Virus record (IMG/VR): IMGVR_UViG_3300023176_004727
Location: 1 to 64,000 of that record
Direction: 5' to 3' (one strand)
DNA: 64,000 bases
Origin: a virus
Shown here: in pieces, positions 28,701-36,214 of the stretch
How positions within the stretch are numbered: position 1 is the first letter of the stretch
Layout: each line of letters opens with the position of its first letter
Translations under genes and position numbers: made by a program
The notes under the pieces: generated by a model
The model's database searches: none
The model's input: only the letters and a program-made list of their open reading frames with translations
What the model was told of the DNA's origin: nothing

Positions 28701-28747
28701 CTAATTCAAGAGTTCAATTTGAAATTACAGAAGCTGGTTATGACTGA
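22724..28747 (+). CDS. giant cysteine-rich tail protein (tail tip/host-contact candidate)
   Basis: 2,007 residues with about 96 cysteines by my count (near 5 percent), spread over the whole length, often as CxC, CC or CxxC (PCYSCGKQC, SPCVCDCGED, TSCCACN, PPCSCGDSQC, HSCDCG). There is no signal peptide and no catalytic motif I recognise. It is the last plus-strand gene, directly before the convergent junction, where tail fibre or tip genes usually sit. The cysteines could bind metals or form disulfides once the particle is outside the cell. The fold is unknown to me. Start 22724 has GGAATTT upstream. Confidence 0.65.
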   Translation: MAFITQSGDTPCYSCGKQCINVEFCSEGATYDLSESNGISLSKNIKVKIIANPDFWGFGTIEDNVLISGWATWGTSYYDFFDGHDEDHSATKTCGSVTYGPFMNEQRPDVFYRTVYDPYDSSLAPTYKKHYDQAGDLDTSTPPKDRGGAETYLVDRPKGLIEYVTSDENSCDTTSPNKVFKKTPENFGWGNKINFSTKIFKNLSGAWRLSSIENCYETEDLYAPPGYLLDCSGEPKQNIARESHRFEKYEHNQNRAKLTGISNYYNYESGCRPDGAVAGEYAGGFTNASGIYRSAQDDFIQARFTYGDGAASGLKNGMTLGLYNTVSGQFNGSYTLFDVTHESNYTSAKFVGTQGEEIFSLSGLATESGDHWIAFNTYDTDTCCGLAAYGVDDRWKSTCNTDFHVDFRRVLNNPKNIRQSNRDREWRYNYGLFNTITSNVDADSPRFDQNYVSVSGGYAIIQSGEELITFSGSYMSGIPYLQREMSYYGPFFNVDACDDAKRLEQKQTRLKNKNATCYSKRATLEIFPDCVTQFDKYNECETETEKYKQNRLPRLAFVYRGCDFNDKCSFDSSGLPLGGWENSEPADMNDLKRQLAGQEIHMFINLARAWAGRKPGSPCVCDCGEDPPDGQRPPVHVSIPSVMTFPTLPNFDIDPTGYGCLDARYQLQQYNLYEGPNYTDPNTEFCDPLHTSCCACNIRQPYTTYGYIMNLCGKEDRNRKDVITKAFAKLNHEKTYTNQTPLIDIDEPMYWSVTAPIPAPFNPSSGLWSSGTSSRDDEGGDFFQYGGSGYGWWGLADTNKAVIAPYFTTKCGEFSCCGTPECNHIDYDASGTYTNVLGTHNGWPTDGVPFFIEWEVDDRCLGCVSANMKAEPLHIKFSGLGTEYIWDEADRYGHNYCKYGDPGFLNPKLEPGLFTCADGYGNDYCASGDGLRKEYGHAYTGETCGCLSSEDGFSATLEPVVIPSSEIVIGWRSSRDGGGDLGEVVSCASYKSRYLDQDYLETAGCGYRIFAKVELACPGFHDYLIDPRYPEAKYESNPVAALWDGGASCQHHYPARVGSAGDLELKTTLYAVVPQYVDLFRNMTAYGLRHIDTLARCLTSGDFYEVNNLFGFCPGDTIYAYGCELTASNGSRYFYGCPNPVSPSENPCSGNTLCNTCPTGIETFRPGGGGISCLCDEQIGFEGVEPARAPSNYQFNSCFCDCQDPTLAAIYEIDSNHQPVLTSGSSCATIYWIGASGANGTVIGPTDLSCGPPCPYMGINLGTFSSTDWWDWNHGVNGLVSGIKYELNEPYIGGECGQMSKGDYPGSVVECSAVDCSQDSNVGSKSCGNPIYHGLVGDELPFSGVEVRKKRCAPEVAIVNKIDCFIGPTGDTQYRLDLSREYHEHDRTWYEQIVDGEGEQVCVAVAAGAYSGEGLCHIIPYALEADTVTPAYEAPCSIHPSSGVYVNQDYQFSSPGSSYSHVWNYFNLFYSSGHLPTVTTGNLIPSINRDGDGQFNCSGLGPDPPVSTTIFETGKYYDPLNFYGIFETNKKHSCVQDSSECGGELWCNKMLFPRHHYASGTKVAAFAAPSVCTTTSQFKTGYGFDGYTSAGEGDDLNREQVLRFRDWCDDEVLATIQSGVHIDDVTIIVDDYLPLIGVVHPGWRFASDVKSCTVVGTGCVSQLPLHSEHTILAGIHQPKTFTSNGFESMGYYLDRFGVSLDESQTGLIRASGTPVSGNHQCLFNPFKIMIDVECSLNRIARKGVERDPPTLLRGVQEWPATACLGNIANPPCSCGDSQCNYNVDPRKGQCQQFRLATYVGESANADYLCASGIPSPGSCPYPTCESGPFPVLKIIGTTGAWISADNLVDMPEFSGTYGGTNIGTCYVPPSGTISVSYSYATTGVEAGWMKNTCDGKYYRIDDTGYAPVWQCDQYQYMSFAAGSIMYPDKCSCEVDWINGLCSADKRCVDFHSCDCGNGFINDMPSPPALTFNSGWWTEDCHCEGTAKTESPCTNSRVQFEITEAGYD

Positions 28748-28766
28748 GAATGAAAGTTAAGTCAAT

Positions 28767-29222
28767 CTACCATTTGTTTATTGGGCATGAAGAAGATTCC
28801 CATTTTGTTTTAGCTTGAAGAAAGCATCCGCATTTAGTGCATCTAGATTTGTCCTTACTAATAAATGGACATGCTGCACAAATTTCTAACCGCTGCGTTT
28901 GTACATTAACGTCTACATTTTTCATCCCGTTGGATATATGATTTACTGCGGATTTTGCAAAGTTTTTAGCCATTTGTATGGCACTAGGCATTTCTTGTAC
29001 TGATTCTTCTTGTACTGGTTCTTCTTGCTGTATAAACTTGTTATCATTATTTTCTTTACAATTATTAGGGTTTTGTCCGGGACCGCGACATGCCTCCCAT
29101 TGAGCAAAATAACCAGAATGATTCTGACATAGTTTATGATAATGAGAGCTTTTTTGAATTCCATGTCTCTCACAAAATCCAGCAAGTGGACATTCGCATT
29201 GAGTTTTGGCTTTGTCACTCAT
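28767..29222 (-). CDS. cysteine-rich putative zinc-binding protein
   Basis: 151 residues with two cysteine regions. The N-terminal one (CECPLAGFCERHGIQKSSHYH ending in GPGQNPNNC) has Cys and His spaced as in a small zinc site. The C-terminal one (EICAACPFISKDKSRC, then TKCGCFL and SSCPINKW) is a zinc-ribbon-like module that I have seen in many phage small proteins. The middle is acidic and low-complexity. It overlaps the gene upstream by 8 bases. Function unknown; binding of nucleic acid or a partner protein is a guess. Confidence 0.65.
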   Translation of the reverse strand: MSDKAKTQCECPLAGFCERHGIQKSSHYHKLCQNHSGYFAQWEACRGPGQNPNNCKENNDNKFIQQEEPVQEESVQEMPSAIQMAKNFAKSAVNHISNGMKNVDVNVQTQRLEICAACPFISKDKSRCTKCGCFLQAKTKWESSSCPINKW

Positions 29223-29448
29223 TAGTTATTCCTAGCAAGTTTTGATATGTTCCAACACCTAATAACATAGCATCAAGATAATCTCTATCTAATGCAATAA
29301 AGTGAACGTGACCAGCCATCTCTTGCCTAATGATTGGTGCTTCCCAATTCATTCCTTCAAATTCAGAAGAAGATATTGACTGTTCAACTATCTCACTAAA
29401 CATTACCTTTTCATTTTCTGTTTTAAATATTAACCTATAGTACCTCAT
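29215..29448 (-). CDS. small hypothetical protein
   Basis: 77 residues, start ATG 29448 with TAGGAG upstream. It contains GHVHFIALDRDYLDAMLLGV but no family I recognise. It is the first gene after a strong terminator hairpin, so it and the Cys-rich gene behind it depend on readthrough or on a promoter close to the hairpin. Confidence 0.6.
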   Translation of the reverse strand: MRYYRLIFKTENEKVMFSEIVEQSISSSEFEGMNWEAPIIRQEMAGHVHFIALDRDYLDAMLLGVGTYQNLLGITNE

Positions 29449-29464
29449 TATAGTCTCCTATAAA

Positions 29465-29500
29465 TCTTAAAAAAGCCCCGCCAAGAATTCTCAGCGGGGC
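29465..29500 (-). terminator. rho-independent terminator ending the replication operon
   Basis: A perfect 7-bp GC stem (GCCCCGC at 29475-29481 with GCGGGGC at 29494-29500) is followed on the minus strand by TTTTTTAAG. It lies behind the gene at 29530 and 17 bases before the next start, so some readthrough is probably intended. Confidence 0.88.
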
Positions 29501-29529
29501 GGGCATGGTTTTAAACCAGCGGCAAGTGA

Positions 29530-29889
29530 TTACTCTTCCTTACCCGTTTCTTTATTATATTTAGTCCAAGGCTTCCAGTTTCCTTCCTCGTCCTTATTCT
29601 TTGGAAACAATCCGCCACCTTTCTTATTTACCCCGAACTTACGCTTAGCATAATGACATTCAGGTTGTGATGGATCAAAGCATACCATTTCATAGTATTC
29701 ATTGTCATCATTATCAGAGCGAACATTAATCTTCACTCTATCGGAAGTTTGTCCATTTCTCTCACAAGTGCAGTTGTCAAACAACTCTCCCATGTGATAT
29801 AGAAATTTAAACATATCGCAATCTGTATCGCATTCTTGTGACACGACAACTTCTTTACCACCAATCTTTACAAGATATTCTACTTTCAT
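29530..29889 (-). CDS. hypothetical protein next to the annealing-protein candidate
   Basis: I start at ATG 29889 because it overlaps the stop of the previous gene (ATGA); a TTG three codons upstream is less likely. The 119-residue product has several Cys (CDTDCDMF, CTCERNG, CFDPSQPECHYAKRKFG) and ends in a basic, glycine-rich tail (FGVNKKGGGLFPKN). The last gene of the long replication operon, directly before the terminator. Coupling with the Rad52/RecT-like candidate suggests a recombination accessory role, unproven. Confidence 0.6.
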   Translation of the reverse strand: MKVEYLVKIGGKEVVVSQECDTDCDMFKFLYHMGELFDNCTCERNGQTSDRVKINVRSDNDDNEYYEMVCFDPSQPECHYAKRKFGVNKKGGGLFPKNKDEEGNWKPWTKYNKETGKEE

Positions 29890-30587
29890 GTGTTCCAATC
29901 CTCATCATAACCTTTAATACTGTCTGAGATTAGTTTTTTGTCATTTGATAATTTATTAAGTTCTTTAATCATCTTTGCAGCAGTTTCTTTCTTTACCTCA
30001 TAAATGCTTCTGTACTCCTTTTCTCCAGAATTAACAAAGGCAAGCACATTGATGTCTAGCTTTCTACAACGATTGTCAATGAAATTAACCTGATCATTGT
30101 TGATTCTGTCTTCGTTTTGTCCCGACTGTTCGCCTAAGAACTTAGATACATCTTTCTTGCATAGTTCTTCAGCCGCAACTACTCGAAGTTTCAATGCCTT
30201 GCGTAGTGCTCTACCTTCCGCTCTAGTACTAGCTGTAGCAGCAGCATGAACAGCAAACAGGTCATCTGTATTGCCTTCCCATACTTCTGCTGCATCAGCA
30301 TACGTTTTAATATACTCTTCACCACTGCATCGTCTACATAGAAACTGAACTTCGTAAACAACAGTGGCTCTACCAATAGGACTATTGTTCTCTGCATGAA
30401 CAACCATAGTTGGCTTGCTTGAGATAATTTCTCCAATCAACATTTCTGCTACACGCCTTAGTCCAGCAACTAATGGATTGCCATCAATTAATTCCTTAGC
30501 AGTAAAGAACGACATCGCGTAGTCGCTCCATTCTGGATCATTAATGCTTGGTACTACTGCTTCTTCAGATTCTTCTTGCTTCGCCAT
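29886..30587 (-). CDS. putative single-strand annealing protein (Rad52/RecT-like)
   Basis: 233 residues. The central block has VHAAATASTRAEGRALRKAL followed by KLRVVAAEEL, a pattern (A.aTRA.gRALr.aL) seen in phage annealing proteins of the Rad52/Sak type and related recombination mediators. CRRCSGEEYIKTYADAAEVW precedes it. The C-terminal third (VNFIDNRCRKLDINVLAFVN and YEVKKETAAKMIKELNKL) resembles the small helical tail present in many of these proteins. Such proteins anneal complementary strands during phage recombination. Position in the replication operon fits. The assignment rests on motif memory. Confidence 0.5.
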   Translation of the reverse strand: MAKQEESEEAVVPSINDPEWSDYAMSFFTAKELIDGNPLVAGLRRVAEMLIGEIISSKPTMVVHAENNSPIGRATVVYEVQFLCRRCSGEEYIKTYADAAEVWEGNTDDLFAVHAAATASTRAEGRALRKALKLRVVAAEELCKKDVSKFLGEQSGQNEDRINNDQVNFIDNRCRKLDINVLAFVNSGEKEYRSIYEVKKETAAKMIKELNKLSNDKKLISDSIKGYDEDWNT

Positions 30588-31392
30588 CTTTTACCTCAAT
30601 TTCTATCAACCGTTTATTGTTTTCGGGAAACTTTTCCCGAATCCTCTCAAGTTCATTTAGGATTAATTCTAGCAAATAATTCATTCTTGTCAATGAAATA
30701 TTCTTGTCAATTTGACGAATTCTCAAAATGACATATCCGTTACTGAGAATAATGCCCTGCTTTATTGTATCCGCTGACTGCTGTTTTTGTAGCTTCTCTT
30801 CTCCCCAAATTGGCAAAAAATGTCCGGGTCCATCAATCTCGATAGCGGTTTTCAATTCTGAAACAAACAAGTCAACTTCAAGATTACTTCCCGGAACAAG
30901 TCCCGTCTTGTGGAATTCAATAGAATAACCAGCCTGAGACAAGCCATTACGAAGATGTCTTTCAGTTTTCGAGCCGGTCTTACTAGCTTGTCTTACACCC
31001 TCTAAAGCAAGTGCTCTAATTTCTTCCTGCTTAGCCTTTCCTAGAGCCTTCCAGTTATCCTTACTCATTTGAGATAGTCGTTCTTTTTCCTGCTCACTAA
31101 GGGAGTGATACGCTTGCGATCTAGACTTGCCAATATTTTCCTTATGAGAAATATCTAGCTTTTTTCCTTTAGTTGGATGTTGCGATCTTCCATTTTTTAA
31201 AGCAAGTTTTTGTGCCTCAGAATAGCTTCGTTTATAATACTTGCTATCTCCGTGAAATTTTTCACCCAGAAAGGCTAAAGCACGTAGGACTCTGGTGGAA
31301 TATGTATTCAGTTCGTTAGCCATTTCATAGCTACTATAGCCCTTTTCATACATATGTAGTAATTTATCTTTGTTTTTTAAAGCGAATTCCAT
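30565..31392 (-). CDS. PD-(D/E)XK homing-type endonuclease
   Basis: 275 residues. The C-terminal half has the Vsr/DUF559-like core: SNLEVDLFVSELKTAIEIDG then PGHF, then a helix with K..QSADTIKQ and the strand NGYVILRIRQ. The N-terminal half has an HTH-like helix (YSSYEMANELNTYSTRVLRA) and a NUMOD3-like region (GKKLDISHKENIGKSRSQAY) used by homing enzymes to touch DNA. This combination is typical of free-standing phage homing endonucleases, though a resolvase or repair role cannot be excluded. It overlaps its neighbours by 16 and 23 bases, so it is well embedded in the operon. SD GGAG precedes ATG 31392. Confidence 0.65.
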   Translation of the reverse strand: MEFALKNKDKLLHMYEKGYSSYEMANELNTYSTRVLRALAFLGEKFHGDSKYYKRSYSEAQKLALKNGRSQHPTKGKKLDISHKENIGKSRSQAYHSLSEQEKERLSQMSKDNWKALGKAKQEEIRALALEGVRQASKTGSKTERHLRNGLSQAGYSIEFHKTGLVPGSNLEVDLFVSELKTAIEIDGPGHFLPIWGEEKLQKQQSADTIKQGIILSNGYVILRIRQIDKNISLTRMNYLLELILNELERIREKFPENNKRLIEIEVKDGEARRI

Positions 31393-31832
31393 ATCTTCTC
31401 CAATTTGAAATAGGGTACAATTGCATCTGGCGTTCTATCAGCAATACATTGTATTGGCTCGATGAACTCTTTGGATCTTACAATAAGTTTTAGGTTTTTA
31501 TTAGTGAAAATACTATATAGTTCTTCAAAGAAGGTTGGCTCAAACATCCATTCTAAATCATATAGATACAACGCCTTGATTGTATTTGATGGACACGATA
31601 GCAACTTATCTACATGCTTGATGCTATTGGAGATAAGCAACCCATTATTAAACGAACCCATTTCTCCAACATTATAGATGGATGTATTGATATTCATAAA
31701 TGGTCTACTAGCATTGAATGGAACAATACATACTTCCTCTAGTGAATTTTCTACGACCTCATTAATAGAATGGAACAGTTCGTAGTTTTGATAAGAATAA
31801 GCTAAGTGATCCAAGCATATCATTGTTTTCAT
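31377..31832 (-). CDS. conserved-looking protein of the glycan cluster, function unknown
   Basis: 151 residues. The central phrase IKALYLYDLEWMFEP and the later NLKLIVRSKEFIEPI resemble a small protein I associate with glycosyltransferase clusters of T4-like cyanophages; its role is not known. Start overlaps the stop of the CgeB-like gene (ATGA). Coupling suggests it works with the sugar enzymes. Confidence 0.55.
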   Translation of the reverse strand: MKTMICLDHLAYSYQNYELFHSINEVVENSLEEVCIVPFNASRPFMNINTSIYNVGEMGSFNNGLLISNSIKHVDKLLSCPSNTIKALYLYDLEWMFEPTFFEELYSIFTNKNLKLIVRSKEFIEPIQCIADRTPDAIVPYFKLEKIWNSL

Positions 31833-32608
31833 CTATATTTTCCAATCATCTTTTGTTTTACTTGTGCAATATCTTTGGAAATTTTATTCAATCCAATTTT
31901 CTTAAATATTTTGGCAGATGCATCAAATACCGTATTCTTATCAAGAACATCCTGTTTAGACATTCCATCAATCGTGTATTTTTTGCCTTCGTACACGGCC
32001 TTTTCTAATCTGTTTGTAAAATCATCTTTGTCACCAAGAAATACAATTGGATTCCCACCAGCTACAATAATATCTTGCAATCTTGCCGTATCATTTAATC
32101 CATTTGCGATTGAAGCCTTGGCATGTCTATAATGTTTAAAATATTCATCAACATTGCACATTCCACAATAACCATAAATATTATGCGGGTGCTGATGAAA
32201 GAATCTAAACTTTAATTTTTTATCATATACAATATTGAGGCACTCATTAAAAGACTGTGGAGACCCGAAGTATACAACATCAGATTTATATTTATTGAGA
32301 TCTTTTTCATCTACATCAATTTCTCTTAGAGATACAAATGGGGAAATATATCTATCTGATAATTCATTTGTAAAAGTAAAAGAATTTTCCGACTGTGACT
32401 CATTAAAGTTAATTGATACAAATTTTCCGTCTATTGGGAATCGTGCAGCATTTGGGATATTATGAATGATGATATCTGGACTAAATTCATAGATTGATTT
32501 CTGATCTAATTCTGTTATATATCCAACTGTATATCCAGCCGCCTTTACTGTATCTACAATTGCTTTTACTCTAGAGTCGTGACTATCAATATAGTACAAG
32601 ATTTTCAT
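31829..32608 (-). CDS. CgeB-like GT-B glycosyltransferase
   Basis: 259 residues with two Rossmann-like halves. N-terminal: KILYYIDSHDSRVKAIVDTV and SPDIIIHNIPNAARFP. C-terminal: SDVVYFGSPQSFN, then FRFFHQHPHNIYGYCGM, then HAKASIANGLNDTARLQDI with the VAGGNPIVF segment that follows. This C-terminal order (short strand, nucleotide-sugar loop, 'R..di.a.G.p') is that of CgeB-type glycosyltransferases. It likely transfers a sugar to a virion or DNA-linked acceptor, or to a host glycan. Overlaps both neighbours by 4 bases. Confidence 0.6.
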   Translation of the reverse strand: MKILYYIDSHDSRVKAIVDTVKAAGYTVGYITELDQKSIYEFSPDIIIHNIPNAARFPIDGKFVSINFNESQSENSFTFTNELSDRYISPFVSLREIDVDEKDLNKYKSDVVYFGSPQSFNECLNIVYDKKLKFRFFHQHPHNIYGYCGMCNVDEYFKHYRHAKASIANGLNDTARLQDIIVAGGNPIVFLGDKDDFTNRLEKAVYEGKKYTIDGMSKQDVLDKNTVFDASAKIFKKIGLNKISKDIAQVKQKMIGKYR

Positions 32609-33300
32609 ATCATTTCCTTTAATGACTTAATGCTGATTTTATTTTTGCGATCAACATAAATGTCTATTTCTTGATTTACAGTATTTAAGAATTTTTCAAC
32701 CGTATAAATTTTTTTGGTTTTTGCCTCGTTTAATTTTGACTTGATAGTTCTATAGTATAATTTTGGCACAAAAAGAATTTCTGACCAGATGGTTGGTAGG
32801 CCATATGACATATTTATTAGCTTATTGTTTTCATATGTTATGCCAAGATTATAGTTTTTCTTAATATTGTTATAAACACTAATAGAGATTCTATTTTCAT
32901 CATATGGCGTTATCGCATCGCTATTAAAGATTCTGTCACCATGTATTAAAAAAAAACTTCCTTCTGAACAGCAATTTACAGCAAGTTTCCAAGTATCTAT
33001 TATGCTTTCCTCTATATAATTTTTATTTTCAAATATGCGTACATTGCTATATTGTTTTTCATCTATATGCTGGATTATTTTTTTTGACTCAAAGCTGGTC
33101 ATTAACATGATATCTGCATGTTCATAATTCTTATTTATTGTTTGTATTTGATGGTCTACTACCGTATTATTATAGTCAATACATGTTAATGGTATATTTT
33201 GAGTACCCTTAACTCCAGACTTGCCTCCGCATAATATAATAAATGTTACTTTATCAAGATGAGTTTGCTTGATAGTATGGATGCATTCTTGTCTATTCAT
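32605..33300 (-). CDS. nucleotidyltransferase-like GT-A protein
   Basis: 231 residues. FIILCGGKSGVKGTQNIPLT matches the glycine-rich nucleotide loop of sugar-phosphate nucleotidyltransferases (LaGG.gsRl....PK), although the usual R..PK is altered to K..IPL. GSFFLIHGDRIFNSD stands where these enzymes have the D of the metal site (v..GD). It may activate a sugar for the neighbouring transferases. The changed loop leaves open that it has another substrate. It overlaps upstream by 8 bases and downstream by 4. Confidence 0.55.
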   Translation of the reverse strand: MNRQECIHTIKQTHLDKVTFIILCGGKSGVKGTQNIPLTCIDYNNTVVDHQIQTINKNYEHADIMLMTSFESKKIIQHIDEKQYSNVRIFENKNYIEESIIDTWKLAVNCCSEGSFFLIHGDRIFNSDAITPYDENRISISVYNNIKKNYNLGITYENNKLINMSYGLPTIWSEILFVPKLYYRTIKSKLNEAKTKKIYTVEKFLNTVNQEIDIYVDRKNKISIKSLKEMI

Positions 33301-33868
33301 TCTTTAATGCGTTAGCAGTGAATAGTACTTCTGGAAAATGACAAGACGGATAATTATTGTAGATTTCTCCTACAGGATGCTCATTACCTAAGACTGAGAA
33401 CAACTTTGACATGTCTACAAATAAACACCTAACTCCTGCATTCATTAACGGATGCGACCTGCCATAAACCCTTGTGCTAAATGGTGTCCAAGTATTATTA
33501 TCTGGATAAATTGACGCGACATTGCTGTTCTCTAAAACCGAAAAATCAATTTGGTCTATTGCATTATCTAGTAATATATCATGCACTAATATTGAGACCA
33601 CATCAAAGTGGCTATAACTTATTAGTTTTTGAACAATAATTTGATCTGATTTTTCAATATCTTCATAGTTTTCATCAGAGATGTTAATCGCTTCTAAGTC
33701 AGAGAACTCAACATGTTCAATTTGAGATCTAATTTTTTTGGACAGCGTAAAATCATGGAAGTTAATTGTTACATTATGCTTCTTTGACTTACACCCATTT
33801 ATTATTTTTTGTAAGTAATCTTGATTAAGATCTGAGAATATCTTATAGATTATTAGCACATGCTTCAT
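33293..33868 (-). CDS. hypothetical protein of the glycan cluster
   Basis: Start placed at ATG 33868, which has GGAAAG upstream; the longer frame lies inside the previous gene. 191 residues. N-terminus looks like a Rossmann strand (KHVLIIYKIF). Toward the end: STRVYGRSHPLMNAGVRCLF and YNNYPSCHFPEVLF, phrases I recall from uncharacterised proteins next to phage glycosyltransferases. Role unknown. Confidence 0.55.
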   Translation of the reverse strand: MKHVLIIYKIFSDLNQDYLQKIINGCKSKKHNVTINFHDFTLSKKIRSQIEHVEFSDLEAINISDENYEDIEKSDQIIVQKLISYSHFDVVSILVHDILLDNAIDQIDFSVLENSNVASIYPDNNTWTPFSTRVYGRSHPLMNAGVRCLFVDMSKLFSVLGNEHPVGEIYNNYPSCHFPEVLFTANALKNE

Positions 33869-34586
33869 TGATTTCTTTCCAATTGAATACTTGGGGGTCG
33901 CTAGATTCTTCACTGGCTATGTTTTTTAGCTTATTAGAAAACGATTCCATCATATCTCCATTAAGCCATTTATAAATATGTACCATACTGACGGACTGAT
34001 GTAGCTTTTCATCAATCGGTTCGATATGTAATACACGGTGCATCAACTTGGTAGTAAATTTATGGACCTTTTCAAAAATAGTATAGTCAATTTCTTTATC
34101 ACAATTAAAAAGAAAGACATACCCGTTTTTCAGATGCTTTAAGCAATCAAAAACTCGTTTTTCGTCAGACACATCTTCATCAACGCTTCTAACAAATGAA
34201 GCATGAATATCTAATTCTTTAGAGATTTCTAATAATGGACTCAACTTGCATTCATGTGATATAATAAATTTAAAACGATTATTTGTTACATCTTTTAATT
34301 TGGAGAGGATATCTTTGACGTTATCAATCTCTTGAACTAATAGAATTATTGAGCCGGAAAGAAATACCTCTTCTTCACAAAGTTTTATTTTTTCTTCTAA
34401 TGATAAGTCTTCATTCCAGTCATGAGTTCTTCTATATCTACAAACTCTATCTATTGATGGGCCGTCATCATTCCATTCTATAGTCGCTCCCCGCTGCGTA
34501 AACATATCTATAAGGCCATGACTGCATTCTTTTTTATCTGGATTATAGAAACAGCATTCATTACAAAATGTTCCTAGTTTAGCCAT
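33843..34586 (-). CDS. putative GT2-like protein with N-terminal zinc motif
   Basis: 247 residues. The N-terminus holds CNECCFYNPDKKECSHGL and then VCRYRR, a four-to-five-cysteine motif likely to bind zinc. The following 170 residues have a GT-A-like alternation (SIILLVQEIDNVKDILSKL, FKFIISHECK, YVFLFNCDKEID). I recall this combination from glycosyltransferase clusters of phages. No clear DxD is visible, so it may be inactive or a partner subunit. Overlaps the large GT gene by 13 bases. Confidence 0.5.
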   Translation of the reverse strand: MAKLGTFCNECCFYNPDKKECSHGLIDMFTQRGATIEWNDDGPSIDRVCRYRRTHDWNEDLSLEEKIKLCEEEVFLSGSIILLVQEIDNVKDILSKLKDVTNNRFKFIISHECKLSPLLEISKELDIHASFVRSVDEDVSDEKRVFDCLKHLKNGYVFLFNCDKEIDYTIFEKVHKFTTKLMHRVLHIEPIDEKLHQSVSMVHIYKWLNGDMMESFSNKLKNIASEESSDPQVFNWKEINEACANNL

Positions 34587-36214
34587 AATTCGTTCCCGTC
34601 TTTTAATTTAGATCTATTTATTCTCACATCTTCCCAGATATTATAATTCTGTAGTCTCCGACCAAATACATTAATAATTGACTGCCTATCAACTGGTCTT
34701 TGTTTATTTGGATTTGATGGAGTAAATTCATTAGAGAAATGATCATCCCACGCAATCTTGCTAGATCCTTTTGTTAGATCAGACATTAAGTTCCTCGTAA
34801 AGTACGAGTTTTTGTGCCCCTCGTAGTAGCAAAATAGTTCGGTTAACTCCCGCACAAATCTTTCATTAGACTTTTCTTCCATATTTATTTTTGAAGGTCT
34901 AATGATATTTGCAGGCTGTTTCCAGTCAGCATATTCACAGTCGTCAATGACTTCCATCCACTTTGCGGCAGTCTTGTCCCAGCTATAATGATCTTCAAAT
35001 AGCTGACGAATATTACTCTTTTGAGTTTTGTCTGATAGAAAAGTTTTTATGATCTCTACTATGCTATTCTCATCAACAACAGCACGATCACATCCAGTTT
35101 CTAATTCTTTATACTTTGTATAAGATATTGGATATGCATCTAGTTTATTAACAATGTCTTCCATAGCGGAATAGTTAGTGCAGGCAATTGGTATTCCACA
35201 TGCAGCAGCCTCAACTTGAGGAAGACCGAACCCTTCTGAATTTGCTGGCTGAAGGTAAAGATCAAAAATGTTATATATCTTTGCCAGTATTTCATCTGAA
35301 ACGCCATTAGATACACTAGACGGCATTGAACTAAATTTATTACATTTAAGGCAGACTTTTCTGGCATCTGAAAAAAAACAGACTTCAACATTTTTGCAAT
35401 CTGTGTTTCCGCATACGTATGTCATTAAAACTCTAGAAGAGATATCATTAGAGTGGATTAAGTTTGCTAAATTCCATCCAGCGTCTGGATAGCTGGTATG
35501 CATATACAAATATGTTTTGGTGTCGCCAGTTTCTTTTAGATACTTACTAAATGCAGAAATCAACGCGGGAAATAACTTCCGACGTTGATTCCTCATTACA
35601 CTACCAATAATATTTATATCATCGCGGACGCCAAATTCATCTCTAACAGATTTTTGATTCATAGGAATGAAAGCATCGGATGCTGATGGAGGGGCAGAGC
35701 CAACTGTATTTATGTTCTTTCCAGCCTGTTCTTCTAGGACATTCTTAGCCCAATCAGAATAGGTTAGTACATAATTTGCATCACAGAATAAATCAATCCA
35801 TTCTGGATTCTGTGGCGATGCATCTACAGTTGGCATCCATGCCCATTTGAAAATTCTTCTATATGGAGAATGATATACAAAGGCATCCATCCAATAATCA
35901 CGAATTGTTAAAACAATATCTGGCTCGAAATCTAAACAAACTCTTTCAAATCTCCAGCTTCCAAATTGATTGCCCGGACTAGAATTATACGATTTCATTT
36001 GTTCTTCGTTATGCTCATCTGGAAGAACTGGATAATTTTTCCAAGGAATACTGGAGCGTCTTGGATCATTAGCGGCTCCATATACAGACATTTCCGCTAC
36101 ATCGTATTTACCGCTTCTATATAGACGCGATATTACTTCCTTACTGTATTTTGCATATCCCGTATTTAGATATGCGGCCTCGCTAATGAAGAGTACTCTT
36201 TTTTTTCTAGCCAT
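34574..36214 (-). CDS. GT-B (GT4-like) glycosyltransferase with inserted cysteine knuckle
   Basis: 546 residues. N-terminal glycine-rich loop KRVLFISEAAYLNTGYAKYS; a donor-site motif SEGFGLPQVEAAACGIPIA near residues 328-347 (the E-x7-E element of GT4 enzymes); SDWAKNV near residue 153, also present in the GT at 60898. Between the two halves, about residues 265-292, an insertion CGNTDCKNVEVCFF then KVCLKCNKF has five cysteines and probably binds zinc. The last 110 residues form an extra helical region. Likely moves a nucleotide-activated sugar to an unknown acceptor. It starts within 8 bases of the sigma-factor stop. Confidence 0.8.
   Translation of the reverse strand: MARKKRVLFISEAAYLNTGYAKYSKEVISRLYRSGKYDVAEMSVYGAANDPRRSSIPWKNYPVLPDEHNEEQMKSYNSSPGNQFGSWRFERVCLDFEPDIVLTIRDYWMDAFVYHSPYRRIFKWAWMPTVDASPQNPEWIDLFCDANYVLTYSDWAKNVLEEQAGKNINTVGSAPPSASDAFIPMNQKSVRDEFGVRDDINIIGSVMRNQRRKLFPALISAFSKYLKETGDTKTYLYMHTSYPDAGWNLANLIHSNDISSRVLMTYVCGNTDCKNVEVCFFSDARKVCLKCNKFSSMPSSVSNGVSDEILAKIYNIFDLYLQPANSEGFGLPQVEAAACGIPIACTNYSAMEDIVNKLDAYPISYTKYKELETGCDRAVVDENSIVEIIKTFLSDKTQKSNIRQLFEDHYSWDKTAAKWMEVIDDCEYADWKQPANIIRPSKINMEEKSNERFVRELTELFCYYEGHKNSYFTRNLMSDLTKGSSKIAWDDHFSNEFTPSNPNKQRPVDRQSIINVFGRRLQNYNIWEDVRINRSKLKDGNELWLN

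Noticed and set aside
28748-28766. Bidirectional terminator at the convergent junction
   Set aside because: Only 19 bases separate the stops and no stem can be drawn, so termination must rely on something else or lie within a gene end.
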